Positions 24,220 to 32,609 are shown, counted from the stretch's first letter. The stretch: 38,378 nucleotides of DNA from Sphingobacterium sp. UBA4616 (GCA_002386525.1 DGIS01000011.1:1-38378); one strand, 5' to 3'. Program-made: numbers and translations. The notes: generated from the letters alone by a model not told the origin.

Positions 24220-26115
24220 ATGAAGCCTATTTTAAAATGGATCCTTGGTGTTATAGCATTTATCCTGTTGGTTTTGGCTGGCGGTATTTGGTATTTTAGC
24301 CACAAGTGGAAGCCACTTTTGGACACAAAACTCAAACAATTGGTGTCACAGGCAACAGACAGTCTGTATTCGATACAATACGATGATATCCATGTCAATT
24401 TAGTACTTGGAAATGTAACAATAGATAATTTACATCTCGTCCCAGATAGCACAGTTTATAGGAAACTCGTATTGGCACAAAAAGCGCCCGACAATCGCTT
24501 TGAGATCGCGGTAAATAGATTAAAAATAAAAAGCTTCGGTATCCGGAGGGTTCTGATGGACAAGGAGCTTTTCTTACATGATATTACTGTGGAAACGCCA
24601 AAGATCCATGTGATCAATGAGGTGCATAGCTACAATGATACGGTCAGCAGCGGGCCCAAAAAGCCGCTTTATGAGAAGATAAAAGACAATCTTAAAAAAA
24701 TTCAAGTGGAGGCGGTTAACCTCAATAATATTGATTTTAAATATACTCAGGTCCAAAAGGGAGTTCATCAGGATTTTGAGATCAAAAAGGTAATGGTCCG
24801 GATACATGATGTGTTGATAGATTCGACTTCCGAACAAGATAGCCAACGCTTTTATCACAGTAAAATGGTGGATATTCAAGTACCTGGTTTTACGTATAAA
24901 ACTCCGGATGGTTTTTATAAGGTGAACTTTGATCAGTTGAAAATCAATAGTAAAAGCCGGAATGTGCTGTTAACAAAAGTTGCTTATCAGCCAACATTGA
25001 ATAAAGCTGCCTATTACAGGAAGAAAGGTGAAGGAGGAAGTTATATGGTATTAAAAATGGATACCTTGCTCCTGACAGGCTTCAATTTTGCAGCGCTTTC
25101 CCGCGATAAGAAAGTATACACAAAGCATGCGCTTGTCAAAAATGGAACACTTTCGATTTATAGTGACAAGCATTATAAAAGCTCGCCAACCAGCCATATT
25201 GGACATGCTCCGCACATGAAGTTGATGAAAATATCAACACGAATGGGAATTGATTCATTAATCCTCGAAAATATTGGTATTTCGTATTCCGAAATGAGCG
25301 ATGAATACAGTCAGATTGGTACAATTACATTCGACCATACTTATGGTACAATATCTAATGTTACGAACGACTCGACCAAGCTTAAAAAGCAGAAGCTGAT
25401 GCGTGCAAATCTGCACAGTAATTTTATGAATGTAGGTAGGCTAAACACCAACTTTGTATTTGATATGACGTCCAAAGCGGGCGCTTACACCTACAAAGGA
25501 ACGCTTGGAAAGATGGACCTACCTGTAATAAACAAGATGATTCGCCCATTGTTGAATGTTGAAGTCAAATCTGGAAATCTAAAGCAGATCAGTTTTGATA
25601 TTTTTGCCAATGATTATCGGAGCAAAGGAACATTTAAAATGGATTATGACGACCTCAAGGTAAATATACTGACTGAGGTCGGCGACGACGGGCGGCGTGA
25701 AAAGAAAGGCCTGCTTTCTTTTATGATTAATCAGGTGCTGTTTAATCCCAGTAACCCTGATTTGTATGGAAAATATACGGTCGGGCATATTAATAAGCGG
25801 CGCGACCCGAATCATCCGTTTTTTAAAGCATTATGGCAGACTTTATTGGTTGGAATCAAACAATGTGTCGGTCTTGGCCCAGAACGTGAGGTCAAATTGA
25901 TGAATACCGCTGGAAAGGTTGAAAAAGTAGTGAGTGGAGTGAGCAAGGCAAAAAAGATGATTTCTAGTATATTTAAAAGACATAAAACTCCTGAAGAACT
26001 CCTGAAGGAGGAGAAGGAAGATGAAGCCAAAGCGGCTGCAAAGATTGAAGAGAGACGAAAGCGTAATCGTGAAAAGGCTGAAAAAGAACTTGAAAAAGAA
26101 GGTACTGATAGTTGA
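24220..26115 (+). CDS. AsmA-like / DUF748-type envelope protein
   Basis: A 631-residue protein with one N-terminal membrane helix (ILKWILGVIAFILLVLAGGIWYF, 4-26) and a long periplasmic beta-rich region. The opening after the helix (QYDDIHVNLVLGNVTIDNLHLVPD) and the later KMDLPVINKMIRPLLNVEVKSGNLKQISFDIFANDY segment are typical of AsmA/DUF748 proteins. These resemble the TamB/YhdP bridge proteins linked to lipid movement and outer membrane integrity. The last 50 residues are highly charged (EELLKEEKEDEAKAAAKIEE), a likely coiled coil. The frame is open to a TTG at 24172, but the ATG at 24220 gives the proper membrane start. Family moderately sure; lipid role inferred. Confidence 0.75.
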   Translation: MKPILKWILGVIAFILLVLAGGIWYFSHKWKPLLDTKLKQLVSQATDSLYSIQYDDIHVNLVLGNVTIDNLHLVPDSTVYRKLVLAQKAPDNRFEIAVNRLKIKSFGIRRVLMDKELFLHDITVETPKIHVINEVHSYNDTVSSGPKKPLYEKIKDNLKKIQVEAVNLNNIDFKYTQVQKGVHQDFEIKKVMVRIHDVLIDSTSEQDSQRFYHSKMVDIQVPGFTYKTPDGFYKVNFDQLKINSKSRNVLLTKVAYQPTLNKAAYYRKKGEGGSYMVLKMDTLLLTGFNFAALSRDKKVYTKHALVKNGTLSIYSDKHYKSSPTSHIGHAPHMKLMKISTRMGIDSLILENIGISYSEMSDEYSQIGTITFDHTYGTISNVTNDSTKLKKQKLMRANLHSNFMNVGRLNTNFVFDMTSKAGAYTYKGTLGKMDLPVINKMIRPLLNVEVKSGNLKQISFDIFANDYRSKGTFKMDYDDLKVNILTEVGDDGRREKKGLLSFMINQVLFNPSNPDLYGKYTVGHINKRRDPNHPFFKALWQTLLVGIKQCVGLGPEREVKLMNTAGKVEKVVSGVSKAKKMISSIFKRHKTPEELLKEEKEDEAKAAAKIEERRKRNREKAEKELEKEGTDS

Positions 26116-26120
26116 TCGTC

Positions 26121-26136
26121 CGTTTCACGTGAAAAG
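26121..26136. promoter_or_regulatory. parS-like palindrome
   Basis: CGTTTCACGTGAAAAG contains the 12-bp palindrome TTTCACGTGAAA and matches the ParB-binding consensus TGTTTCACGTGAAACA at 13 of 16 positions (mismatches at 1, 15 and 16). It lies in the gap between the AsmA-like gene and trkH. Chromosomal parS sites usually lie near the origin; no dnaA, parA or parB gene is in the window. Confidence 0.4.
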
Positions 26137-26233
26137 CTTTCGTAAGCGCTGATTGAATTGAGAATTCAGTGGCTATGGCATGCATAGAAGATAGATTTGT
26201 ATTTTTTGGCAGATTTGTCTAGTTTACGGTACC

Positions 26234-28024
26234 ATGATAGATTCGATTTTAAGTTTTATCCGATTTGTTTTCAAGTACAAAAATGGTCTTGTGGACAAAA
26301 TCATGTTTTATGCAAGCATGACTTGCGCTGCAATAGTCATTTTTAATGTGGGATATGTCACTGACAAAGTGCTGGGAGAGTTGTTGGGCACAATTATCCA
26401 TCATCTTTTTTTTATCCTCTTTTTTATGATCGCTCTACGCGAATCGTCCTCCATTTATGCGCTTCGAAAAATTGCCGTGGAGCATTATTCGGGAATAGTT
26501 ATCCTCGCTTATTTTATATTTATTCTCATCGCGCGTTTTTCGGGTTTTGGAGCGCTCGCAGTATTTTCCAGAGAACAATGGATTTATTTGGGAATCTATT
26601 TAATTTTCATTGCCGAGCTGTCCAAAAGTACCCTTTTCTTTGATAATTTTTATTTTAATCCAACCATACTGTTTGTCATAAGTTTCCTGGTGCTAATCTT
26701 AATTGGAACAGTACTGCTGATGCTGCCAAGGACTACAGTGGAAGCTCCGTTGTCTTTCGTTGACGCATTATTTATGGCGACGAGTGCTGTATGTATTACA
26801 GGTCTTTCCGTTGCCGACATTTCAACAAATTTTAGTATGTTCGGGCAGACAGTCGTTATTATTCTAATACAGGTGGGCGGATTGGGCATTATGACCTTCA
26901 CAGGCTTTTTTGGCTATTTTTTTTCCGGGGGATTTTCCTATAAGAACCAGTTGATGTTTGGTGAAATCTTAGGCGAAAATAAGGTTGCCTCAGTGATTAA
27001 GACACTACTGACAATGATATTTATAACATTATTGTTCGAGTTTCTTGGCGCAATACTCATTTTTAGTACTTTAGAACGTGCAAATTTTCCAAATTTGGGA
27101 AGTATGGTTTTCTTCTCGATCTTTCATTCCATATCTTCTTTCTGTAATGCTGGTTTTTCAATCCTATCAGGAGGAATTACCAATGATACCTATAAATTTA
27201 ACTACCCTTTTCAACTGGCTTTGTCCGCCTTGTTCATTCTTGGCGGTCTGGGCTTCGGAATTGTATTAAATTTTTACACCTATATCAAAGAGTCTATTCT
27301 GCTTAATTATCATCGCTGGGTGACAAAGAAAAGCTATAAACACAAAGCCTGGAATTTTAGTTTCAATTCTAAGTTGGTCTTAGCATGTAACGCGGTTATT
27401 ATTGTAGCAGCGACTTTATTCTTTTATTTTTTGGAACATGGAAACACACTTTCTCTCGAAAAGGGGCTTGAAGGCGAATGGGCGACTTCTTTTTTTATGG
27501 CTAATGCAGCACGCTCAGCGGGATACAATAGTGTCGACCTGAGTTTTGTGACTGCCCCTACAGTTTTTATCATTATGGTTCTAATGTGGGTGGGAGCTTC
27601 TCCGGGATCGACAGGAGGTGGGGTGAAAGTAACAACAGTGGCCGTGTCACTGATCAATATTATATCGTTGGCTAAGGGAAAGGAATACATCGAGATTTTC
27701 AAAAGACGGATAGCCAATGAATCTGTTCATAAAGCATTTGCAATTATCTTGCTTTCCCTATTTGTTGTCGGATGTAGCTGCTTCTCTTTAATTTTTACGG
27801 ATCCAGATAAGAGTATGAAAGCATTACTGTTTGAGGCACTATCGGCCTATACTACCTGTGGGTTAAGTTTAGGAATCACGGCATCATTAAGTATGGGCGG
27901 TAAATTAATTATCGCTATAACTATGCTCATTGGACGGGTGGGAATGCTAACCTTGTTGGTCGCTTTCATTAAAAATTCAAAGCGGAGAAATATTGTATTT
28001 CCGGAAGAAAAGATCTTGTTTTAG
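26234..28024 (+). CDS. trkH: Trk/Ktr-type potassium transporter membrane subunit
   Basis: A 596-residue potassium uptake channel-like protein of the TrkH/KtrB superfamily. The four pore loops with filter glycines are recognisable: SAVCITGLSV, FCNAGFS, ARSAGYNSVD and TTCGLSLG. The core of about 450 residues begins near NPTILFVISFLVLILIG (142-158). In front lies an extension of about 140 residues with roughly four hydrophobic helices, absent from plain KtrB. The regulatory subunit gene trkA follows after 125 bases. The chain ends in RRNIVFPEEKILF, a usual end for Ktr-type proteins. Cytoplasmic membrane location is certain from composition. Confidence 0.93.
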   Translation: MIDSILSFIRFVFKYKNGLVDKIMFYASMTCAAIVIFNVGYVTDKVLGELLGTIIHHLFFILFFMIALRESSSIYALRKIAVEHYSGIVILAYFIFILIARFSGFGALAVFSREQWIYLGIYLIFIAELSKSTLFFDNFYFNPTILFVISFLVLILIGTVLLMLPRTTVEAPLSFVDALFMATSAVCITGLSVADISTNFSMFGQTVVIILIQVGGLGIMTFTGFFGYFFSGGFSYKNQLMFGEILGENKVASVIKTLLTMIFITLLFEFLGAILIFSTLERANFPNLGSMVFFSIFHSISSFCNAGFSILSGGITNDTYKFNYPFQLALSALFILGGLGFGIVLNFYTYIKESILLNYHRWVTKKSYKHKAWNFSFNSKLVLACNAVIIVAATLFFYFLEHGNTLSLEKGLEGEWATSFFMANAARSAGYNSVDLSFVTAPTVFIIMVLMWVGASPGSTGGGVKVTTVAVSLINIISLAKGKEYIEIFKRRIANESVHKAFAIILLSLFVVGCSCFSLIFTDPDKSMKALLFEALSAYTTCGLSLGITASLSMGGKLIIAITMLIGRVGMLTLLVAFIKNSKRRNIVFPEEKILF

Positions 28025-28114
28025 ATAGACTGAGAAGCGTTTTGACGACTTTTGATTAACTTATCAGAGTAATTAGCCTATAGGTCGAAAGAAAGCTGTA
28101 CTTCAAAATATAGC

Positions 28115-28145
28115 TTGGAAATAACAGTAAATTTATTTTAGTTTG
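28115..28145 (+). promoter_or_regulatory. Possible internal promoter before trkA
   Basis: TTG at 28115-28117, a 20-bp spacer and TTAGTTTG at 28138-28145 (one mismatch), ending 4 bases before the trkA ATG. It would allow a near-leaderless trkA-ybjQ transcript besides readthrough from trkH. Confidence 0.35.
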
Positions 28146-28149
28146 GGAT

Positions 28150-28836
28150 ATGAAGTATATTGTTTTAGGATTGGGGCATTTTGGACGCTCTTTGGGGGTA
28201 CACCTAACTGAACTTGGCCACGAGGTGATTGGGGCAGACCGAAAGCTCAGTATCGTTGAACAGTTAAAAGACAAGATAACACACACGGTTTGTTTAGATA
28301 CAACCGATCGAGAGGCGGTTTCGTCATTACCGCTTAAAGATGCGCATGCTGTTATTGTAGCTATCGGGGAAGATGAAGGAGCGTCACTCATGACTGTAGC
28401 GCTCTTAAAGCAATTGAAAGTAAAACGGATCATTGGGCGTATTGTTTCAGATCTTCAAAAAACTGTTCTGGAGGCAATGGAAATCAACGAGTATATTATG
28501 CCCGAAGAAGAAGCTGCCGAACGACTAGCCATGCGATTGGATAATATCGATATCGTTGATTCGTTCAAGGTTTCGGATAAATATTCTATTGTAGAAACTA
28601 AAGTGCCGGCCCGTTATGTCGGCATGACATTGCTTGAAGCAAACTTGACCAACATATACAAAGTGATTGTACTGACTACGGTCAAGATCACAGACGTGAA
28701 AAAAGATGGCGTGACAAAAGAGCAAAAAGAGGCTTCGGGAATAGCAATATCCGAAACCATGATGGAAGAAGGCGATATTTTGGTTGTTTTTGGCGAACTA
28801 TCCAATATTAATAAGTTAATTCAAAAAGGAGAATAA
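28150..28836 (+). CDS. trkA: Potassium uptake regulator TrkA/KtrA
   Basis: A 228-residue cytoplasmic gating subunit for the TrkH protein. The N-terminal RCK_N Rossmann fold has GLGHFG at 7-12 and acidic Asp30 at the end of strand two (GADRK), indicating NAD(H)/ATP binding. The helix-rich centre (EEEAAERLAMRLDNIDIVD) links to a C-terminal RCK_C domain (about 140-226: FKVSDKYSIVETKVPARYVGMTL and GDILVVFGE). One RCK pair per chain corresponds to KtrA rather than the duplicated TrkA of E. coli. It lies between trkH and ybjQ, 2 bases before the latter. Confidence 0.95.
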   Translation: MKYIVLGLGHFGRSLGVHLTELGHEVIGADRKLSIVEQLKDKITHTVCLDTTDREAVSSLPLKDAHAVIVAIGEDEGASLMTVALLKQLKVKRIIGRIVSDLQKTVLEAMEINEYIMPEEEAAERLAMRLDNIDIVDSFKVSDKYSIVETKVPARYVGMTLLEANLTNIYKVIVLTTVKITDVKKDGVTKEQKEASGIAISETMMEEGDILVVFGELSNINKLIQKGE

Positions 28837-28838
28837 AT

Positions 28839-29159
28839 ATGTTATTGACAACAACAAGTACTATCGAAGGGCACCAAATTGAACGTTATTTGGGAATTGT
28901 TTCTTCCGAAGTAGTTTTAGGTGCAAATGCGATAAAAGACATGATGGCCGGATTTCGTGATTTCTTTGGCGGCAGATCCAATTCCTATGAACGCGCATTT
29001 CAAGAGACCCGAGAAGCGGCGCTACGTGAGCTTGAAGACCGTGCACGCGCATTGGGCGCGGATGCTGTTGTTGGAGTTCGACTGGATTTTCAAACGGTTG
29101 GAACAGGGGGCATGATGATGGTAGGAGCGACTGGAACAGCTGTTAAAATGCGATCTTAA
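28839..29159 (+). CDS. YbjQ / UPF0145 family protein
   Basis: A 106-residue protein of the YbjQ (UPF0145, DUF74) family, which forms pentamers and has no proven function; a heavy-metal-binding label is sometimes given. Family marks are MLLTTTSTIEGHQIERYLGIV, the AIKDMMAGFRDFFGGRSNSYE segment at 32-52 and GADAVVGVRLDFQTVG near 75-90. It starts 2 bases after the trkA stop and has an AAGGAG-like ribosome-binding site at 28826-28831 within the trkA end, unusual for this lineage. Its place at the end of trkH-trkA suggests a role tied to ion homeostasis, but that is inference. Confidence 0.9.
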   Translation: MLLTTTSTIEGHQIERYLGIVSSEVVLGANAIKDMMAGFRDFFGGRSNSYERAFQETREAALRELEDRARALGADAVVGVRLDFQTVGTGGMMMVGATGTAVKMRS

Positions 29160-29280
29160 ATACACAACGCTCTGAATAATGTTAGGGCTTTTTAGGGATA
29201 TTAAAGGAAGTCATATTGCGCAGTCAGCGTTAATAGAGGGTATCACTCGCTCTTGTTAGCAATCTACGCGATAATTATAA

Positions 29281-29311
29281 TTGTATATAAAGCCAAATTT
29301 ATCTAAGTTTG
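29281..29311 (+). promoter_or_regulatory. Promoter of the yfhO-like gene
   Basis: TTG at 29281-29283, a 20-bp spacer and a perfect -7 box TAAGTTTG at 29304-29311. The whole 31-bp element is nearly identical to the fabD promoter at 37207-37237 (26 of 31 positions). Confidence 0.6.
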
Positions 29312-29317
29312 GCTTTT
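29289..29317 (+). terminator. Hairpin with T-run, possible end of trkH-trkA-ybjQ
   Basis: AAAGCCAAA (29289-29297) pairs with TTTGGCTTT (29308-29316) around a 10-nt loop, with one more T following. It is 129 bases after the ybjQ stop. It overlaps the yfhO promoter, so one of the two readings may be accidental. Confidence 0.4.
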
Positions 29318-29482
29318 AAGACTTTTAAACAACCTAAGAGGATAAATGAAATCATCTGGATTTATCAGAATCACGTGTAATGCGTTCATACATACAATGG
29401 AATATGAACGACGAATGGACAGTTATATCGTAAGTTGAATAAATTAGATAGCTTCATCAACTTTAAAGACAAATTTATACGG

Positions 29483-31963
29483 ATGAAAAATTGGTTTAAG
29501 GCAAATTCGGCTCATTTGATTGTTATAGCGATATTCATTGTGCTGGTATTTTTTTATTTTACTCCTGTTTGGCAAGGTAAAACACTCGCCCAGTCGGATG
29601 TGGTACAAGCACAAGCAGCGCAGAAGGAATTATTTGATTTTAAAGCGAAGGATGGACAAGCGCCTTTGTGGACAAATTCCATGTTCGGGGGGATGCCAAC
29701 CTATCAAATTTGGCAAGAAAATGAAAATAATATTGGTACCTATTTCTTAAAAGCCGTCAAGTTCGCCTTTCCGAGCCCAATGGATACGGTTCTGTTTTAT
29801 TTGTTGGGAGCTTATTTTCTCTTTAGCGTGTTACGCATCAAGCCCTGGCTGGCTGCGGTTGGCGCTGTAGCCATTGCTTTTACATCCTACAATTTTATCT
29901 ATATCGAGGCCGGGCACATCACTCGTGCGAATGCAATTGCATTTATTCCGCCTGTTATCGCCGCGGTCATTATGTGTTATCGCGGAAGTAAGCTGTGGGG
30001 CCCTGTATTATTAGCCTTGTTTCTTTCCCTTGAAATTCGTGTCAATCACTTGCAAACGACCTATTATCTGTTGATGCTTCTTATGGTATATGTGATTTTT
30101 ACATTCATAGATGCGCTGAAACAAAATCAACTGAAGGCGTTTTTTATTGCTTCCGGGAGGCAGGTTTTTGCAGTTGTCATCGCTTTGATGGTCAATGCGT
30201 CTATTTTATTGCCTACCTGGGAGTATAGTAAATTAAGTACCCGTGGGCATGCCAATATCACAAAGGTTGATAATGCCAATACCAAAGAGAAGGGGCTTGA
30301 TAAAGAGTATGCTTATGAGTGGAGCCAAGGAATTGGTGAGACGATTACCTTTTTGATTCCTAATGCCTATGGCGGTTCGACTGGCGGGCAGTTGAACGAG
30401 AAGTCACATGTGGCTAAGTTTTTAATGGAAAAGGGAGGGGTATCGGAAGTCCAGGCGGGGCAGTTTGCAGAAGGCATGCCAACCTATTGGGGCGATAAGC
30501 GCTTTACCTCAGGGCCATGGTATTTTGGCGCTGGGATCTTTTTCCTATTTGTTTTAGGTCTTGTTATTGTCAAAGACCGGTTCAAGTGGTGGATTCTGGC
30601 AACAACCATTCTAGCATTGTTACTTTCATTTGGAAGAAATTTTACACTTGTATCGGATCTTTTCTTTGATTATTTCCCGATGTATAATAAGTTTAGGGCG
30701 GTTGAATCCATCTTGGTTTTGGTTTCTATTACGGTGCCTATGATGGCAATTATGGCTGTCAACGAGCTTTTGATACGTGCGAAGGAGATCCCCAACTTAG
30801 ATAAAAAAGTCCTGTATACCTTTATTGGAGTCGGTGGGTTCTGTTTATTGATTGCTATTATGCCCGATCTATTTTTAAACTTTAGAAACGCCGGACATAG
30901 CAATCTAATAGAGATGTTAGAGCACAATATAGGCGATAAAGCCTTTGCAACAGAATTAGCAAACCAGTTAGTGCTAGACCGCAAAGATATTGCGAGCAAA
31001 GATGCCTATCGTTCTTTTTTCATTATCCTATTAACATTCGGTTTTGTATGGGTATTTCTAAAGAAAAAGTTAAGCGAGGGGATATTATTAGGGGCATTAT
31101 TGGTGTTGTTCCTGTTTGATTTATGGAGTATTGATAAACGTTTCTTAAATGATAAATCGTTTATGGATAAAGGAACTACTGCACAACAGGTATTCCAGCA
31201 ACGTGAGGTAGATCAATTGATATTAATGGATAAAGATTTAAGTTACCGCGTACTTGATCTGACGTCTGATCCATTTTCGGATGCGCGCCCCTCTTATTTC
31301 CATAAATCGCTGGGAGGATATCATGCTGCAAAATTGATGCGCTTTCAGGAAATTTTGGAAAATCAATTTAATGGGGCGCTGAATGAAGATGTTCTAGACA
31401 TGTTTAACGTACGTTATTTGATTACGACAGATCCTCAGAATCAGTCCCAACGTATCGTTAGAAGAAGCACAGCTGCAGGAAATGCATGGTTTGTCGATAA
31501 GGTAAATTTTGTAAAAGGGAATGCAGAGGAAATGCAGGCAATCAGTTCTTTTGATCCCCGTAAAGAGGCTTTCGTAAATCAACAATATCAGAATGAAATT
31601 AAAGCGAAGACTTCGAGTGCTTCAACAACTGGCCAGATTAAGCTAACGTCTTACCATCCAGATAAAATGCAATATGAATATACTGCAACAAATGATGCAT
31701 TTGCTGTCTTTTCGGAAGTATTTTATGATAAAGGGTGGAAAGCATATGTGGATGGCAAGGAAACGCCTATCATTCGTGCAGACTATATCCTGAGAGCCTT
31801 ACAGTTGCCGGCAGGTAATCATAAAGTTGAATTCATCTTTGATCCAGAGTCGCACAAAATGGGAAATCTATTGACTTTGATCTCCTCCTTCATTCTTGTT
31901 GCAGGAATAGGAGCAGCGCTTTATCTCACGTTTAAACGAAATCAAAAGGAAACAGCGGTTTAA
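29483..31963 (+). CDS. YfhO-family polytopic membrane protein
   Basis: An 826-residue inner membrane protein. Residues 1 to about 560 contain roughly a dozen hydrophobic helices, beginning AHLIVIAIFIVLVFFYF. The first extracytoplasmic loop holds a conserved QSDVVQAQAAQKELFDF stretch and the WTNSMFGGMPTYQ motif, both typical of YfhO proteins in Bacteroidota. The C-terminal 240 residues form a soluble domain (NVRYLITTDPQN; FSEVFYDKGWKAYVDGKE) before a final helix and a basic tail. YfhO/GT-C-like proteins are linked to cell-surface glycosylation; in Gram-positives YfhO glycosylates lipoteichoic acid. The substrate here is unknown. The frame opens at a TTG at 29435, but the ATG at 29483 is preferred. 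Confidence 0.85.
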   Translation: MKNWFKANSAHLIVIAIFIVLVFFYFTPVWQGKTLAQSDVVQAQAAQKELFDFKAKDGQAPLWTNSMFGGMPTYQIWQENENNIGTYFLKAVKFAFPSPMDTVLFYLLGAYFLFSVLRIKPWLAAVGAVAIAFTSYNFIYIEAGHITRANAIAFIPPVIAAVIMCYRGSKLWGPVLLALFLSLEIRVNHLQTTYYLLMLLMVYVIFTFIDALKQNQLKAFFIASGRQVFAVVIALMVNASILLPTWEYSKLSTRGHANITKVDNANTKEKGLDKEYAYEWSQGIGETITFLIPNAYGGSTGGQLNEKSHVAKFLMEKGGVSEVQAGQFAEGMPTYWGDKRFTSGPWYFGAGIFFLFVLGLVIVKDRFKWWILATTILALLLSFGRNFTLVSDLFFDYFPMYNKFRAVESILVLVSITVPMMAIMAVNELLIRAKEIPNLDKKVLYTFIGVGGFCLLIAIMPDLFLNFRNAGHSNLIEMLEHNIGDKAFATELANQLVLDRKDIASKDAYRSFFIILLTFGFVWVFLKKKLSEGILLGALLVLFLFDLWSIDKRFLNDKSFMDKGTTAQQVFQQREVDQLILMDKDLSYRVLDLTSDPFSDARPSYFHKSLGGYHAAKLMRFQEILENQFNGALNEDVLDMFNVRYLITTDPQNQSQRIVRRSTAAGNAWFVDKVNFVKGNAEEMQAISSFDPRKEAFVNQQYQNEIKAKTSSASTTGQIKLTSYHPDKMQYEYTATNDAFAVFSEVFYDKGWKAYVDGKETPIIRADYILRALQLPAGNHKVEFIFDPESHKMGNLLTLISSFILVAGIGAALYLTFKRNQKETAV

Positions 31964-31978
31964 AGCTGTTCCTTTTTT
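31944..31978 (+). terminator. Intrinsic terminator of the yfhO-like gene
   Basis: AAAAGGAAACAGC (31944-31956) pairs with GCTGTTCCTTTT (31965-31976), 12 pairs with one bulged A, followed by the rest of a six-T run (31973-31978). The loop contains the yfhO stop codon. Confidence 0.82.
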
Positions 31979-31987
31979 AAGCATTTT

Positions 31988-32034
31988 AGAGCTTTAGAAT
32001 AATTTGAGCTGCGGATCGGTTATTCTAAAGCTCT
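31988..32034 (-). terminator. 15-bp perfect hairpin at the rnhB 3' end
   Basis: AGAGCTTTAGAATAA (31988-32002) and TTATTCTAAAGCTCT (32020-32034) are perfect complements around a 17-nt loop. One arm lies inside the last codons of rnhB and the other spans its stop codon. There is no T-run after it. It is the longest perfect hairpin I found in the window. Confidence 0.55.
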
Positions 32035-32590
32035 TTCTATGATGCGGCGTAGAGCCGTGTGCCAATACAGCTGTTCTGTGCTTAATTGTTGGATACCCTT
32101 TGTTGTTGAGCCAGTCGTAATCTGGATACGCTAATGCGATGTTGTTCATATACTCATCGCGATAAGTTTTGGCCAGAATTGAAGCTGCGGCGATGGATAG
32201 GTACTTGCCATCGCCCTTGACAATACAAGTATGCGGAATTTGCTGATAAGGAATAAACCTATTGCCATCGACAATGATATACTCCGCTTTTGTCTTCAGG
32301 AGATCAAGAGCTTTGTGCATCGCTAAGTAGCTCGCATTGTGAATATTTATGCGATCGATCTCTTCCGCTGAGACACTGGCAACCGCATAAGCAAGGGCTT
32401 CACGTTCAATAATCGGCCGTAGTGCCATTCTTTTTTTCTCGCTAAGTTGTTTGGAATCATTAAGCAGCTCGTGATGATAGTCTGTCGGGAAAATCACCGC
32501 GGCAGCGAAAACAGGTCCTGCCAAACAACCCCGGCCCGCTTCGTCACAGCCAGCCTCTATCCACTCTTCCTGATAATATGATAATAGCAT
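31994..32590 (-). CDS. rnhB: Ribonuclease HII
   Basis: A 198-residue nuclease that cuts the RNA strand of RNA/DNA hybrids and single ribonucleotides in DNA. The signature AGCDEAGRGCLAGPV is at 13-27 with metal-binding Asp16 and Glu17. Asp108 (IIVDGNRF) is the third acidic ligand, and the KGDGKYLSIAAASILAKTYRDEYM block at 125-148 supplies the fourth (Asp145). Length is typical of type 2 enzymes without an extension. It converges on the yfhO-like gene and is monocistronic. A -7-like TACTTTCG lies 20 bases upstream. Confidence 0.95.
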   Translation of the reverse strand: MLLSYYQEEWIEAGCDEAGRGCLAGPVFAAAVIFPTDYHHELLNDSKQLSEKKRMALRPIIEREALAYAVASVSAEEIDRINIHNASYLAMHKALDLLKTKAEYIIVDGNRFIPYQQIPHTCIVKGDGKYLSIAAASILAKTYRDEYMNNIALAYPDYDWLNNKGYPTIKHRTAVLAHGSTPHHRKSFRITDPQLKLF

Positions 32591-32609
32591 GTTCAGTCTT
32601 TAAAATAGC

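Larger units (their letters stand above)
29160..29482 (+). other. Non-coding gap between ybjQ and yfhO-like gene
   Basis: 323 bases with no convincing gene. 29160-29280 shows nothing clear. 29281-29317 holds the yfhO promoter overlapped by a hairpin. 29312-29482 is then an untranslated leader of about 165 bases. The leader contains one 30-codon ATG ORF (29346-29438) with a weak AGAGG sequence in front; it is probably chance. Confidence 0.6.

Noticed and set aside
29371..29381. Second CACGTG site (TCACGTGTAA) as parS
   Set aside because: Only the 6-bp core matches the ParB consensus, with flanks wrong on both sides.
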